This document shows positions 18,854-27,267 of a stretch of DNA of 64,000 nucleotides, in pieces. How positions within the stretch are numbered: the first letter of the stretch is position 1; each line of letters begins with the position of its first letter. The notes under the pieces were generated by a model, which worked only from the letters and a program-made list of their open reading frames with translations, searched no databases and had not been told where the DNA came from. A program made the translations under genes and the position numbers. The DNA comes from WRGT01 sp964450405 (GTDB lineage: Bacteria > Spirochaetota > UBA4802 > UBA5550): the NCBI GenBank assembly GCA_964450405.1, contig CAYVCQ010000011.1, forward strand, positions 61,387 to 125,386, read 5' to 3'.

Positions 18854-18873
18854 TTAACTGAACGTTCAATTAA
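18854..18873. promoter_or_regulatory. TetR-type operator upstream of the crotonase gene
   Basis: TTAACTGAACGTTCAATTAA is a 20-bp near-perfect palindrome centred on TGAACGTTCA, a core common to TetR-family sites that control acyl-CoA genes. TTGACA at 18828 with an AT-rich -10 area puts it over the promoter. No TetR gene is in the window. Confidence 0.55.
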
Positions 18874-18912
18874 ATAATATCATATCTAACAATATCAGAG
18901 GAGAAAAAAATT

Positions 18913-19677
18913 ATGGAATACAAAACAATCCAATCTTCGATAGTTGAAAAAGGGATTATGAAGCTGACTCTCAACAGACCGGAATCATATAATGCAGTGA
19001 ATCATCTGATGATGGAGGAGCTTGAGTTTTTCTGGCGCGAACGGCTTTATGATCTTGAAACTGTAGTTGTAATACTTAACGGTAATGGAGAGAAGGGATT
19101 CTGTGCCGGTGTTGATATGAAGGAGTCAATGGAGATGATGACAAAGGTAAGCACTGCGGAGTTTTACAGATTTCAGGCACGGCTTGCAAGAGTTAACCTT
19201 CATATGAGGAGAGCTCCTCAGCCGATAATCACCGCTGTTCATGGAGCTGCTGCCGGTCAGGGATTCAGTTTTGTTCTCTCCTCTGACATACGTATAATAA
19301 GTCCCGATGCAAAGTTTTCGGCTGCTTATATAAATATTGGACTTGGCGGGGCGGATATGTCGTGCAGTTATTTTCTTCCGAAGATGATTGGTGCCGGCAG
19401 AGCATATGAGTTTATGTATACCGGAAGATATATGACATCAGAAGAGGCAATGAATCTTGGCATGGTGTCAAAAGTGGTTGAGAAAGAAAAACTTTTTGAT
19501 ACTGCGCTTGAATACGCAAAAATTCTTATGAGTAAAAATCATATGGGACTAAGACTTACAAAAGAGGCGATAAACATGAACCTCGATGCCTGCGGTATGG
19601 AGCAGGCGTTGAATATTGAGGATAGAAATCAGACATTGCTTGCAATGGATTTAGCGCATAAGATGACTAAGGTATAG
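18913..19677 (+). CDS. Enoyl-CoA hydratase/isomerase family protein lacking both hydratase glutamates
   Basis: The 254-residue protein is a crotonase: LTLNRPESYNAVN at 17-29, oxyanion-hole segments GFCAGVDM (about 62) and HGAAAGQGF (about 108), and LPKMIGAGRAYEFMYTGR. In rat hydratase the catalytic Glu pair sits in GGGCE and QPE. Here the equivalent places read AGQGF and AYI, so the water-adding pair is missing, while an Asp in GLGGADMS resembles the Asp of dienoyl-CoA isomerases. It is therefore more likely an isomerase or another crotonase activity than a classic hydratase. It has a strong AGAGGAG site and is followed after 9 bases by an SDR gene under the same TetR-like operator. Confidence 0.85.
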   Translation: MEYKTIQSSIVEKGIMKLTLNRPESYNAVNHLMMEELEFFWRERLYDLETVVVILNGNGEKGFCAGVDMKESMEMMTKVSTAEFYRFQARLARVNLHMRRAPQPIITAVHGAAAGQGFSFVLSSDIRIISPDAKFSAAYINIGLGGADMSCSYFLPKMIGAGRAYEFMYTGRYMTSEEAMNLGMVSKVVEKEKLFDTALEYAKILMSKNHMGLRLTKEAINMNLDACGMEQALNIEDRNQTLLAMDLAHKMTKV

Positions 19678-19686
19678 GAGTCTATA

Positions 19687-20475
19687 ATGAAAGTAAAAGA
19701 TATGTTTGATCTCTCCGGTAAAACGGCAATCATTACCGGCGGCGGAAGAGGGATTGGTGAGTTCATTGCCGAAGGGCTGGCTGAAGCAGGAGCGGATATT
19801 GTCCTCGCATCGAGAAAGGTTGACTCATGTGAAGAGACCGGGAAGAGACTGTCTGCTGATAATGGAGTAAAATATCTTGCTGTAAAATGTGATCTTGCTA
19901 AAGAGGATGAAGTAAAAAAACTTGTCGATGCCGCGATGGATAAGTTCGGAAAAGTTGATATTCTTGTAAATAATTCCGGTGTTACCTGGGGTGCTCCGAC
20001 ACTGGAATATCCCATTGAGGCATGGGACAAGGTGTTCAATGTAAATGTCCGAGGAGTGTGGATACTTACACAAAGAGTTGCCAATATAATGAAAGATAAC
20101 GGCGGCGGTAAGATAATTAATGTTTCATCAATCACCGGTTCAAGGGGATCACTAGAGGCTGAACATCCCGCTGTGGCATATAACTCATCAAAAGCTGCAA
20201 TAGAGATTCTTACAAAAAATCTGGCTGTAAAACTTGCCGATCATAAAATATATGTAAACTGCATTGCCCCGGGATTCTTTCATACGGATATGATGGGATA
20301 TGTTTTCGAACCGGGAATGGATGATGCACTTAATAAACTGCTCGGTGTAATACCTCTGCGTAAAGCGGGAGAGGCCGGTGATATAAAAGGGCTGGCGGTT
20401 TTTCTTGCATCCAGTGCTTCAGATTTTATGACAGGAGCGATACTTCCTCTTGACGGCGGTATGTCGGCGATGTGA
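19687..20475 (+). CDS. Short-chain dehydrogenase/reductase (FabG-like)
   Basis: The cofactor site is ITGGGRGIGEFIA (residues 16-28, TGxxxGxG), NNSG is at about 96, the catalytic Ser is in NVSSITG, and Y-x3-K is YNSSK. The C-terminus PLDGGMSAM is typical of classical SDRs. An Arg after the first strand (SRK) hints at NADPH. The length of 262 residues is normal. It is coupled to the crotonase gene, so a 3-hydroxyacyl-CoA or related alcohol/ketone is a likely substrate, but the enzyme could equally reduce another carbonyl. Confidence 0.88.
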   Translation: MKVKDMFDLSGKTAIITGGGRGIGEFIAEGLAEAGADIVLASRKVDSCEETGKRLSADNGVKYLAVKCDLAKEDEVKKLVDAAMDKFGKVDILVNNSGVTWGAPTLEYPIEAWDKVFNVNVRGVWILTQRVANIMKDNGGGKIINVSSITGSRGSLEAEHPAVAYNSSKAAIEILTKNLAVKLADHKIYVNCIAPGFFHTDMMGYVFEPGMDDALNKLLGVIPLRKAGEAGDIKGLAVFLASSASDFMTGAILPLDGGMSAM

Positions 20476-20500
20476 TTATTCTGGAGTGTCTTAAACTCAA

Positions 20501-20569
20501 TGTCATTCCCGTGAAGACGGGAATCTATTCTTTTAAAAGCAATGGATCCCCGCATTCGCGAGAATGACA
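20501..20569. repeat. GTCATTCCCG-type palindromic repeat
   Basis: A 69-bp element starting TGTCATTCCCGTGAAGACGG and ending GAGAATGACA contains GGATCCCCGCATTCGCG. It belongs to a different family from the TGTCATTCCGG repeats, and similar elements are widespread in bacterial genomes. It lies just after the SDR stop. Confidence 0.75.
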
Positions 20570-20606
20570 AACTGATTCAAAATCATATGATCTTAAGCCT
20601 GGATAT

Positions 20607-20628
20607 CATAGGGGAATTCCCCCCTATG
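20607..20628. repeat. Hairpin CATAGGGG/CCCCTATG
   Basis: A perfect 8-bp stem with a 6-base loop lies in the spacer between the SDR gene and the hydrogenase operon. There is no T-run, so its role is unclear. Confidence 0.45.
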
Positions 20629-20740
20629 GTAAAAAGATTATCCCCCTATTTACAATCGCCCTCACTGCACCTATAATCCAATTAGTTTTTGATGATTTAA
20701 ATAGAGAATCTTTTTGATGTTTAATGAAATGTTTTTTGGC

Positions 20741-20845
20741 TGTCATACCGGCTGTAGTGTAACGGAATGCCGGTATCTCATACAACTGATTTAATTAAGA
20801 GATTCCGGTATTTGCTTGTTTGGATGATGCAAAACCGGAATGACG
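20741..20845. repeat. TGTCATTCCGG palindromic repeat, copy C
   Basis: A 105-bp member of the same family as 4558-4673 but in the opposite orientation (starts TGTCATACCGG, ends CCGGAATGAC), with a shorter centre. It sits about 100 bases upstream of the hydrogenase operon start. Confidence 0.85.
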
Positions 20846-20946
20846 TAAGATTGAACATCAGTTCTTTAAACAATTCAAAAAGTTAAATTCAAATTTATTC
20901 ATCGGGAACTTATCAGTCAATAAGAATACTGACTTAGAGGTTGGAT

Positions 20947-22962
20947 ATGGATTATAAGTCTGGAGTATGTAATTTCTGCGGAACCGGATGCGGCAACTAC
21001 CTCAATATCAAAGATGGTAAAGTTTGCGGAGTTTATTCGTCGAGAAACCACCCGGTAAGCAAAGGGAGACTCTGTGTCAGGGGATGGCATTTTCATGAAC
21101 TGCTGATGTCGGATCATAGAATAAGTTCACCCATGATAAAGGTAGATGGCAGTTTTAAAAATGTCAGCTACGATGAAGCGATCAATTTCATGATTGAAAA
21201 GATGTCGAAATACGGTTCCAGTGCTGCAGAATCGACGGCGTTTCTTGCTTCACCAAGATCATCAAATGAAAATAATTATCTCTTCACAAAACTTGCTCGA
21301 AGTGTATTTAAAACAAATAATATCACTCTTGATTCCGAATCGGGACATAGAAGCAGCATGAATGTCCTTGGTGACGGTGCCGGCTTTCCAGGTATGACTG
21401 GCTCTCTCGGGGATATTTCAAAGACAGAATTCATCCTTGTAGTGGGTTCTGATATCACAAAGATGAATCCGATTATCGGAAGCGAGATTCATAAAGCGCA
21501 GATGTCGGGGACAAAAGTCGTGACAATCAGCAGTATTGTTACTCAGATAGCGAAACTCAGTAATATTCATCTGCAGATTAAACCGGGATCTAAAAAAGTT
21601 ATACTTGCGGCGTTGGCGAAGGCTATTATTGACGGAGGGCTTGAGGATGCTGATTTTATAACCGGTAAAACAGAAGGATTCGATGGTTTTGCTACTTCTA
21701 TAAATAAACTTGATATGAAAGATGTTTATTCACTCGCGGGAATTGATTCTGATTCAATAATAAAAATTGCGAAAGATTTGTGCAGCGCAGAGTCTGCAAT
21801 GGCATTCTGGTCAACGGGTATTTCAGGACTCGATCAGGACACGGTGAGTTATATATATAATCTTCTGCTCATTGCAGGCAAGATGGGAAAGGAAAACTGC
21901 GGTGCGAACCCTGTTGCCGGGATATGCAATATTCAGGGTGGATATGATATGGGCGTTTCTACTGATCTTCTTTCCGGTTTTCAGAAGCTTTCAGACTCAG
22001 ATGCTGTTTCAAAGTTTGAAAAGATCTGCGGAGTCAGTATAAATAGAACTCCCGGAAATGACCTCTATAAAATGCTGGCAGATAAAAATTCAAAACTGAA
22101 ATGCCTTGTCGTTGCAGATCATGATGAAGGCATTGTGAAATACGCGAAGGAGATTGAAGCTCTGGAGTTTGTTGCATATTTTGGAAGTTTCGAAAATCCA
22201 TTTGTTAAATATGCCGACGTGGTGTTTCCAGTTGCCGGTGTAATAGAAGATGACGGTACCTATACAAATACAGAAAGAAGAGTACAGCTTTCACGCAAAA
22301 GAGTTGAATCATTTGAAAATGTTCTTCCAGGCTGGAAACTTTTTCAGATGATTGCAGCAAAGGCTTCTCTTTCCTGGGAATATAATTCATCTGAAGATGT
22401 TTTTAATGAAATTACTTCTCTCACCCCGTCATACTCCGGAATGTCTTACGAAAAGATTGAAAAGTCATTCGGACTGCAGTGGCCATGTAACGATAAGTTT
22501 CCCGATGGATGCACAAGACTTGAAGCTGCATCGATGGGGAGAAAATTCAGATTTGCACCTGTAGCAGGTAACTATGCTGTTCCAAACGCAAACGCTGACT
22601 ATCCGATTCTACTTATCACAAATCAGGGGCAGCACTACTGGCATCAGAATAACATCATGAAGAAAACTTATATTCCTAAAAGAGAATATAATGCTACACT
22701 TCTTGTTTATCCTAAGGGATACATCGAAATCTGCAAAGAGGATGCTGCAAAGCTTCAGGTGAGAGAACACTGGAATGTCAAAATTGTTTCATCACACGGA
22801 TCAATGATTGTTGCGGTTAAGATATCTGAAGATGTTAAAACCGGAACGGCCTATGTTCCATACTTTATACGTGAAATGATCTCCTCGTTCCTCATTGAGC
22901 ATAATCAGGATTTTGATAAGGGAGAAGACGCAATTATTCCAATCAGGATAGAGAGGATATAA
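20947..22962 (+). CDS. Molybdopterin oxidoreductase-like subunit (FdhF-like, formate active site lost)
   Basis: The ATG at 20947 follows an AGAGG site; an upstream TTG at 20941 is less likely. The 671 residues match the formate-dehydrogenase-H family: N-terminal 4Fe-4S ligands C8, C11, C15 and C43, then molybdopterin domains with GSDITKMNPI, NIQGGYDMG and NTERRVQLSRK. The residue before the conserved His is Gly (G133-H134, codon GGA) where formate dehydrogenases have Sec or Cys. The segment normally PLRGQNNVQG reads PVAGICNIQG, so the substrate Arg is Ala. Formate oxidation is therefore unlikely. It is the first gene of the hydrogenase operon and probably a scaffold or electron-transfer subunit, possibly still binding a pterin. 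Confidence 0.88.
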   Translation: MDYKSGVCNFCGTGCGNYLNIKDGKVCGVYSSRNHPVSKGRLCVRGWHFHELLMSDHRISSPMIKVDGSFKNVSYDEAINFMIEKMSKYGSSAAESTAFLASPRSSNENNYLFTKLARSVFKTNNITLDSESGHRSSMNVLGDGAGFPGMTGSLGDISKTEFILVVGSDITKMNPIIGSEIHKAQMSGTKVVTISSIVTQIAKLSNIHLQIKPGSKKVILAALAKAIIDGGLEDADFITGKTEGFDGFATSINKLDMKDVYSLAGIDSDSIIKIAKDLCSAESAMAFWSTGISGLDQDTVSYIYNLLLIAGKMGKENCGANPVAGICNIQGGYDMGVSTDLLSGFQKLSDSDAVSKFEKICGVSINRTPGNDLYKMLADKNSKLKCLVVADHDEGIVKYAKEIEALEFVAYFGSFENPFVKYADVVFPVAGVIEDDGTYTNTERRVQLSRKRVESFENVLPGWKLFQMIAAKASLSWEYNSSEDVFNEITSLTPSYSGMSYEKIEKSFGLQWPCNDKFPDGCTRLEAASMGRKFRFAPVAGNYAVPNANADYPILLITNQGQHYWHQNNIMKKTYIPKREYNATLLVYPKGYIEICKEDAAKLQVREHWNVKIVSSHGSMIVAVKISEDVKTGTAYVPYFIREMISSFLIEHNQDFDKGEDAIIPIRIERI

Positions 22963-22964
22963 TT

Positions 22965-24020
22965 ATGTATCTTATAGAAAAAAATAATGTAATGAAGATC
23001 GCTGAAGAGCTTGCAAGGTCATATTCGCTCTACGGGCCGGTTGTAGACAAAGATACAAAACAGGTCTTCTTCAACAAGGTCGCTTCTGCGTCAGAGATCA
23101 GTCTCAATGCGGAGATTCCATCTGTTCCACCGAAATCTGTAGTGTTTCCACAGATCGAAAGGATTCTGGAATACAAATATGATAGAGACTCAAAAAAAGT
23201 AGAGATGAATGCAGATTTTGATAAATCGAGCAAGGCGCTGTTCGGACTCCGTCCATGCGACCTTACAGGTATTGTTGTCCTCGACAGGTTTTTCATGGGA
23301 CTCGAATTTGTCGATGATGTTTACCTCGAACACCGCAAGAGAATGTTTATAGTGACAAATACCTGTACCGTTCCGTTTAAGCAGTGTTTCTGTGTATGTA
23401 CAGACAGCGGTCCTGCGGCGGAAGAAGGATATGATCTTAATCTTACCGATCTTGGTGATGTCTATCTTGTTGAGACTGGTAGCGACAAGGGACGTGAGCT
23501 TGCTGAAAAACTTGGACTTCAAAAAGCGGGAAGTGAGTATGCTCTTGAGAAAAAGAATGCTGTAGATAAATCTATCTCACTTTTTGAGAAACTCGCCACA
23601 GATAACAAGGCATGGATCTCCCGGGTAATGAACAGAGTTACTACAGGATTCATTAAAGATCAGGTGTGGGAGCATATCGGTAAACAGTGTTTTGAGTGCG
23701 GCGCATGTACTTTTGTATGCCCCACATGTTCATGCTTTAATATTGAGGATACCAATAAGTTCAGCGGGTCTACTGAGAGATTGAGAACATGGGATTCATG
23801 CTCTTTCGAGGGGTATACCAAAATGGCAGGTGACCATAATCCGCGTCACCCCGTTGAAGATAGAAGAAATAAAAGATTTTTCTGCAAGCTTTCATATTCT
23901 CAGTCAAAGAAATATCTGAGACCGGGATGTGTAGGATGCGGAAGGTGCCAATGGGTCTGTCCTGGAGATATCGGACTTCCAAATGTTGTGACATATATTA
24001 GACGTGAAATTACTGAGTAG
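22965..24020 (+). CDS. Sulfhydrogenase beta / AsrA-like 4Fe-4S subunit
   Basis: The 351 residues match the HydB/AsrA family that passes electrons between a flavin subunit and a catalytic subunit. The N-terminal part has FGLRPCDLTGI and TCTVPFKQCFC. Two ferredoxin-like clusters are visible in the C-terminal third: CFECGACTFVCPTCSC and CVGCGRCQWVC. The start lies 2 bases after the stop of the first gene, with a GAGAGG site inside that gene's end. With the next gene it forms an NAD(P)H- or ferredoxin-linked diaphorase module, as in cytosolic sulfhydrogenases and anaerobic sulfite reductase. No sulfite reductase C subunit is present, so a hydrogenase role is favoured. Confidence 0.88.
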   Translation: MYLIEKNNVMKIAEELARSYSLYGPVVDKDTKQVFFNKVASASEISLNAEIPSVPPKSVVFPQIERILEYKYDRDSKKVEMNADFDKSSKALFGLRPCDLTGIVVLDRFFMGLEFVDDVYLEHRKRMFIVTNTCTVPFKQCFCVCTDSGPAAEEGYDLNLTDLGDVYLVETGSDKGRELAEKLGLQKAGSEYALEKKNAVDKSISLFEKLATDNKAWISRVMNRVTTGFIKDQVWEHIGKQCFECGACTFVCPTCSCFNIEDTNKFSGSTERLRTWDSCSFEGYTKMAGDHNPRHPVEDRRNKRFFCKLSYSQSKKYLRPGCVGCGRCQWVCPGDIGLPNVVTYIRREITE

Positions 24021-24029
24021 GTGACTGCT

Positions 24030-24869
24030 ATGAGTGATGTACAAAAAAGAGTAATTACTATTCCTGAAATTGCAACTGTAGTGGAGGTCAAGGATGAGAT
24101 ACAGGATGTTAAAACATTCTATCTTAAATTTGACAATCCCGAAGTTGATGCAAATTTTAAAATTAAGTCGGGACAGTTTGTGATGCTGACTGTTTTCGGA
24201 TTTGGCGAGTCTGCCATATCGCTTCCTCCAAGTCCGGAGAACGACCGTTTCCATCTCTCTGTGAGGAAAGTGGGGAAGGTGACTGACGCGCTGCATACTC
24301 TTGTTGCCGGAGATAAGGTCGGGATAAGAGGACCATTCGGTAACGGTTTCCCGTTTGAAGAGATCAAAGGGAAAAATATTATATATGTTGCCGGCGGTAT
24401 AGGACTAATCCCGCTTCGTTCTTCAATAGTTCATGTGCTTCAGAACAGAAAAGATTTCGGCAGGATTATAGTTCTGCTCGGTGCACGTACTCCGAATGAT
24501 CTTATGTATCAGAATGATATTGAAGAATGGCTGAAGATCGAGGGTTTTGAGTGTTATGTAACTGTCGATCAGAAAACTGAAGGGTGGAAAGGTGAGACCG
24601 GTTTTGTAAATAGTCTTATAGAGAAAGCAAATGTTCCAGTAGAGAACACCGTGGCATTTGTATGCGGACCTCCAGTGATGTTTAATTCTGTAATCGGCGA
24701 TTTAATGAGCAGAGGACTTAAAGACGACTGTATCATTTCAACTCTTGAGCGGCATATGAAGTGCGGTATCGGAAAGTGCCAGCATTGTGCAATAGGTAGA
24801 ACGCTGGTGTGCACTGACGGGCCTGTTTATACTTATAAACAGATTAAAACTCTCGGTGAAGTTATCTGA
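24030..24869 (+). CDS. Sulfhydrogenase gamma / AsrB-like FAD/NAD(P)H-binding subunit
   Basis: The ATG at 24030 has an AGGTG site; a GTG at 24021 is the alternative. The protein (279 residues) is a ferredoxin-NADP-reductase-like fold: FAD segment SAISLPPSP with FHLSVRKVGKVTDAL, nucleotide loop YVAGGIGLIPLR, and the C-terminal CGPPVMF. The end carries C-x4-C-x2-C-x7-C (KCGIGKCQHC...), the [2Fe-2S] site of HydG/AsrB proteins. It would take electrons from, or give them to, NAD(P)H. Its stop overlaps the protease start by one base. It suggests the hydrogenase complex is pyridine-nucleotide-linked. Confidence 0.88.
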   Translation: MSDVQKRVITIPEIATVVEVKDEIQDVKTFYLKFDNPEVDANFKIKSGQFVMLTVFGFGESAISLPPSPENDRFHLSVRKVGKVTDALHTLVAGDKVGIRGPFGNGFPFEEIKGKNIIYVAGGIGLIPLRSSIVHVLQNRKDFGRIIVLLGARTPNDLMYQNDIEEWLKIEGFECYVTVDQKTEGWKGETGFVNSLIEKANVPVENTVAFVCGPPVMFNSVIGDLMSRGLKDDCIISTLERHMKCGIGKCQHCAIGRTLVCTDGPVYTYKQIKTLGEVI

Positions 24870-25366
24870 TGAATACTTTAATCTCTGACATAAAAAATGT
24901 CATAAGTGAGAACTGCTGTCTCGTCGGGATGGGGAACTATCTGAAGAGCGACGATGCAGTTGGTCTCTATATCATTGAGTCGGTAAAAAAAGCAGTTGGT
25001 GAAAACTCCATGCTTTTAAATGTGGAGGATGTAATTGAGGCGTATGTCTTTAAAATTGCCGAGATGGACTGTGACAGTGTAGTTGTTATTGATGCGGTAA
25101 AAACGCAAGCTGAAACCGGTTCAATACTCTTCGGAAGTCTGGATGAAGAGTTTGAAGAACTGTCCGGAACTCTCTCTACCCATAAACTGGCTTTGAAAAT
25201 GTCGGGGAAAATTTTTTCAGAACATAACAAAGAGACTTATCTGCTTGGTGTTGTTATTGATAATGTGGATTTCGGAGCGGAGCTTTCTCAATCTGTACGT
25301 GAGAGTGCCGACGCTTTGATAGAGATAATAATAGATGCTTTAAATCGTGATAAAAGGAGTTTGTAA
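24869..25366 (+). CDS. Hydrogenase maturation protease (HycI/HyaD family)
   Basis: The N-terminal VGMGNYLKSDDAVGLYII and the central VVIDAVKTQAETGSI provide the two acidic nickel-sensing residues of these endopeptidases, and STHKLAL gives the conserved His. They cut the C-terminal tail of [NiFe] large subunits after nickel insertion. The large subunit encoded two genes downstream has a 30-residue tail after its last nickel cysteine, a fitting substrate. The gene overlaps its upstream neighbour by one base and is followed directly by the antiporter-like gene. Confidence 0.92.
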   Translation: MNTLISDIKNVISENCCLVGMGNYLKSDDAVGLYIIESVKKAVGENSMLLNVEDVIEAYVFKIAEMDCDSVVVIDAVKTQAETGSILFGSLDEEFEELSGTLSTHKLALKMSGKIFSEHNKETYLLGVVIDNVDFGAELSQSVRESADALIEIIIDALNRDKRSL

Positions 25367-27235
25367 ATGAATACTGACATTTACGGAAACTTAATGACAG
25401 CCATGACTATACTGGCAGCTTCAGCAGTTGTCTCACCGCTAATTGCGGGAGCAAAAAGGAAGCTTGCGGGCTGGGTGAATTTCGCAATGGTTGCGACTGC
25501 TGCTATACTAATTATTCACACCTGTTATGCGGTGATTTTCAAAGCTGTTCCGCAGGAGCCTTCGGTAATACATCTGGGGCCCTCTGGAGTTTACTTTCTT
25601 GTGGACAGCTTTGCCGCTTTTTTTCTTGTTCTTATATCTTTCATGGCGATGATCAGCTCTTTCTATTCAATCGAATATATGGATCACTATCATGAATATA
25701 GTCTTAGAGGTTTTTACTTTCATCTTCCGCTCTTTATTCTTGGAATGATACTGCTTGTAACTGTTGATGATCTTTCGACTGGTTTTACAATTGCATGGCA
25801 GATTATGACAATCGCTTCATACTTTCTGGTTAAGTTTGAATTCAGAGAGAAGGGTGTAGTGAGAGGTGCCAACAAGTATCTGATACTTATGGAGCTTGCA
25901 TGGATTCTTATCATAGCATCAAATTTTTTCATCAGTGGTGCCGCGATGGGAGATTCTATTCATACTCTGACACAGAAAATAGGATACTCGTCACACATTA
26001 ATCTATACATAATATATGGTCTTATACTCGTCGGGTTTGGATTTAAAGCCGGTATGTTTCCATTTGGTCAGCTCTGGCTGCCGGATGCACACTCAATTGC
26101 TCCTTCACCGATAAGTGCGCTGTTATCCGGTGTTATGCTGAAAACAGGTATCTATGGTATAATCAGAACTTTCTTCTGGATGGTTCCTCACGGAGAGACT
26201 GTTCATTTTAATGGTTTCTTCTGGGGAACGGTGATTGCGGTATTCGGAGTTGTTACTCTCTTTATAGGAACTGTTCAGTCAATGAAGCAGAGTGATTCCA
26301 AACGCCTTCTTGCTTACAGTTCTATAGGACAGCTGGGATATATAATCTTCGCAATAGGTTCAGCTCTTCTGCTCTCTTACACCGGCAGCGAGTATCTGAA
26401 ACTTCTGTCTGTGATAGTAATAATAGGAGCTCTATATCATGTTCTTAATCACGCTGTTTTTAAAGGTCTTCTCTTTCTCAGCAGCGGAAGCGTACTTTAT
26501 GCTACTGGAACAAAAGATCTAAATAAGCTCGGCGGTTTGATTAAACTAATGCCGGTAACAGCGGTTATAGCAGGTGTTGCTTCACTTTCAATCGCTGGAG
26601 TGCCTCCATTAAGCGGCTTCGCCAGCAAATGGACTATAATCTCCTCCACAGTTCTTGCAGGAAGCGAGATTGGATTCCTTGCAATATTCGGTATAGTGGC
26701 CCTGTTTACCAGTGCAATTACACTATCATGCTATGTTAAATTCTTCGGTATGACCTTTACCAGTGCCGGCACTGAATGGACAATTAAGCACGAGATAAAA
26801 GAGGTTCCGCTTGGTATGCTTATCCCGAAAGTTGTACTCACAGTTCTATGTATTGTTCAGGGACTTATTCCATTTGTATATTTCCAGGCTATAATTCAGG
26901 TTTTTCAGAAAACCAGCGGTTCAACTCTTACAGGTCCGTTCAATCAACTCAATCTGAATGAACATGTATTTTCATCGATGAATGGTATATCGATAAACAT
27001 TCCCGGTTTCCAGGGACTTGCATCAGCGGCAACTCCTATTGTTATACTAATTGTAGTGGCCGTGGCTTTCATCATCGCAAGGCTGCTCCGTAACTCGGCG
27101 GGATCAACTGATCGTGAAGTGCCAACATGGCTGTGCGGATATACCGATCTGAATAATTTAAACAGGTATCCTGATAGAAGCATGTTCTCGGCATTAAAAA
27201 ACTTCCTCTGGTGGACAGGCGGAAATGTTAAGTAG
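25367..27235 (+). CDS. Proton-translocating antiporter-like membrane subunit (HyfB/HycC, NuoL/MrpD family)
   Basis: At 622 residues with about 14-16 hydrophobic helices it belongs to the Mrp-antiporter-like subunits of group 4 hydrogenases and complex I. The family core is seen as GFGFKAGMFPFGQLWLPDAH (about 220-240, with the functional Lys), SALLSGVMLKTGIYGI and LLAYSSIGQLGY (about 316), plus a His-rich HYHEYSLRGFYF near residue 107. It is the likely ion-pumping subunit in the inner membrane. It begins at the base after the protease stop. Only one such subunit is encoded here; HyfD/F-like extra subunits are absent. Confidence 0.93.
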   Translation: MNTDIYGNLMTAMTILAASAVVSPLIAGAKRKLAGWVNFAMVATAAILIIHTCYAVIFKAVPQEPSVIHLGPSGVYFLVDSFAAFFLVLISFMAMISSFYSIEYMDHYHEYSLRGFYFHLPLFILGMILLVTVDDLSTGFTIAWQIMTIASYFLVKFEFREKGVVRGANKYLILMELAWILIIASNFFISGAAMGDSIHTLTQKIGYSSHINLYIIYGLILVGFGFKAGMFPFGQLWLPDAHSIAPSPISALLSGVMLKTGIYGIIRTFFWMVPHGETVHFNGFFWGTVIAVFGVVTLFIGTVQSMKQSDSKRLLAYSSIGQLGYIIFAIGSALLLSYTGSEYLKLLSVIVIIGALYHVLNHAVFKGLLFLSSGSVLYATGTKDLNKLGGLIKLMPVTAVIAGVASLSIAGVPPLSGFASKWTIISSTVLAGSEIGFLAIFGIVALFTSAITLSCYVKFFGMTFTSAGTEWTIKHEIKEVPLGMLIPKVVLTVLCIVQGLIPFVYFQAIIQVFQKTSGSTLTGPFNQLNLNEHVFSSMNGISINIPGFQGLASAATPIVILIVVAVAFIIARLLRNSAGSTDREVPTWLCGYTDLNNLNRYPDRSMFSALKNFLWWTGGNVK

Positions 27236-27267
27236 CAGTTTAGCAATTAATAAATGAGAGGTAGGAT

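Noticed and set aside
19629..20135. 168-codon open frame antisense to the crotonase and SDR genes
   Set aside because: Low-complexity Ser/Pro-rich translation opposite two strongly supported genes.
20947..22962. Call as formate dehydrogenase and the operon as formate hydrogenlyase
   Set aside because: The Sec/Cys ligand is Gly (codon GGA, not an in-frame TGA) and the substrate Arg is Ala.
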